From: Gemmatimonadota bacterium | GTDB taxonomy: Bacteria > Gemmatimonadota > Gemmatimonadetes > Gemmatimonadales > Gemmatimonadaceae | DNA length: 5,874 nucleotides | Reading direction: 5' to 3' | Assembly (NCBI GenBank): GCA_028287225.1 | Contig: JAQBPZ010000274.1 | Span: forward strand, 1-5,874 | Shown: in pieces, positions 5,834 to 5,874 of the stretch | How positions within the stretch are numbered: position 1 is the stretch's first letter | How the letters are laid out: each line of letters starts with the position of its first letter | Translations under genes and position numbers: made by a program | The notes under the pieces: model-generated | Database searches by the model: none | Seen by the model: the letters and a program-made list of their open reading frames with translations, nothing else | Told to the model about the DNA's origin: nothing

Positions 5834-5874
5834 TGACAGTTTGACGCCAGTAACGTAACGCTCCATCGTTGAGG

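Noticed and set aside
5834..5874. Promoter-like TTGACG at 5841 after the receptor gene
   Set aside because: No matching -10 hexamer at a suitable distance before the window ends, and no terminator hairpin is visible either.

Overview
This is a strongly GC-rich stretch of bacterial chromosome. It comes from a Gram-negative organism, because it encodes a complete outer-membrane TonB-dependent receptor. The mix of genes, the style of the export signal (ending LRAQ|D) and the ECF sigma factor followed by a small membrane protein and a Spy/CpxP-like protein suggest a soil-type phylum such as Gemmatimonadota. That placement is an inference from style, not a proven assignment. Six genes are seen complete and one more has an uncertain start. 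No rRNA, tRNA, CRISPR array, transposase or phage gene was found.

Layout. Positions 1-61 hold only a C-rich intergenic stretch. A minus-strand gene (955 to 62) encodes a stand-alone AAA/ABC-type ATPase of the COG3910 kind. A 222-bp divergent gap follows, carrying at least five copies of the octamer CTGTCAGC, most of them inside small palindromes. Next is a plus-strand HD-superfamily hydrolase (1178-1801). A tight three-gene plus-strand operon follows: an ECF sigma factor (1905-2459), a single-pass membrane protein overlapping it by 4 bp (2456-2818), and a membrane-anchored Spy/CpxP-like protein 7 bp later (2826-3206). An 18-bp perfect hairpin at 3294-3332 separates this operon from the convergent minus-strand csbD-like stress gene (3550 to 3350). 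A divergent gap of about 111 bp then leads to a TonB-dependent receptor gene (about 3662-5833). The last 41 bases show nothing I can name.

How the genes may work together. The sigma/membrane protein/Spy-like operon looks like a self-contained envelope-stress or metal-stress signalling unit. In outline it resembles CnrYXH-type systems: an ECF sigma factor, a membrane anti-sigma candidate and a sensor with its C-terminal part outside the cytoplasm. The order differs, and the anti-sigma candidate shows no zinc-binding anti-sigma motif. CsbD-like proteins are general-stress proteins, and TonB receptors import iron chelates or other scarce nutrients. Both could be targets of such a unit, but nothing in the sequence proves it.

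The most interesting signals are this sigma cassette, the palindromic CTGTCAGC cluster, and a shared start architecture. The HD gene and the sigma gene each have a TATGYT box exactly 6 nt before the ATG, as in leaderless transcripts. The downstream operon genes and csbD have ordinary Shine-Dalgarno sequences instead. I found no clear case of a wholly unprecedented system.
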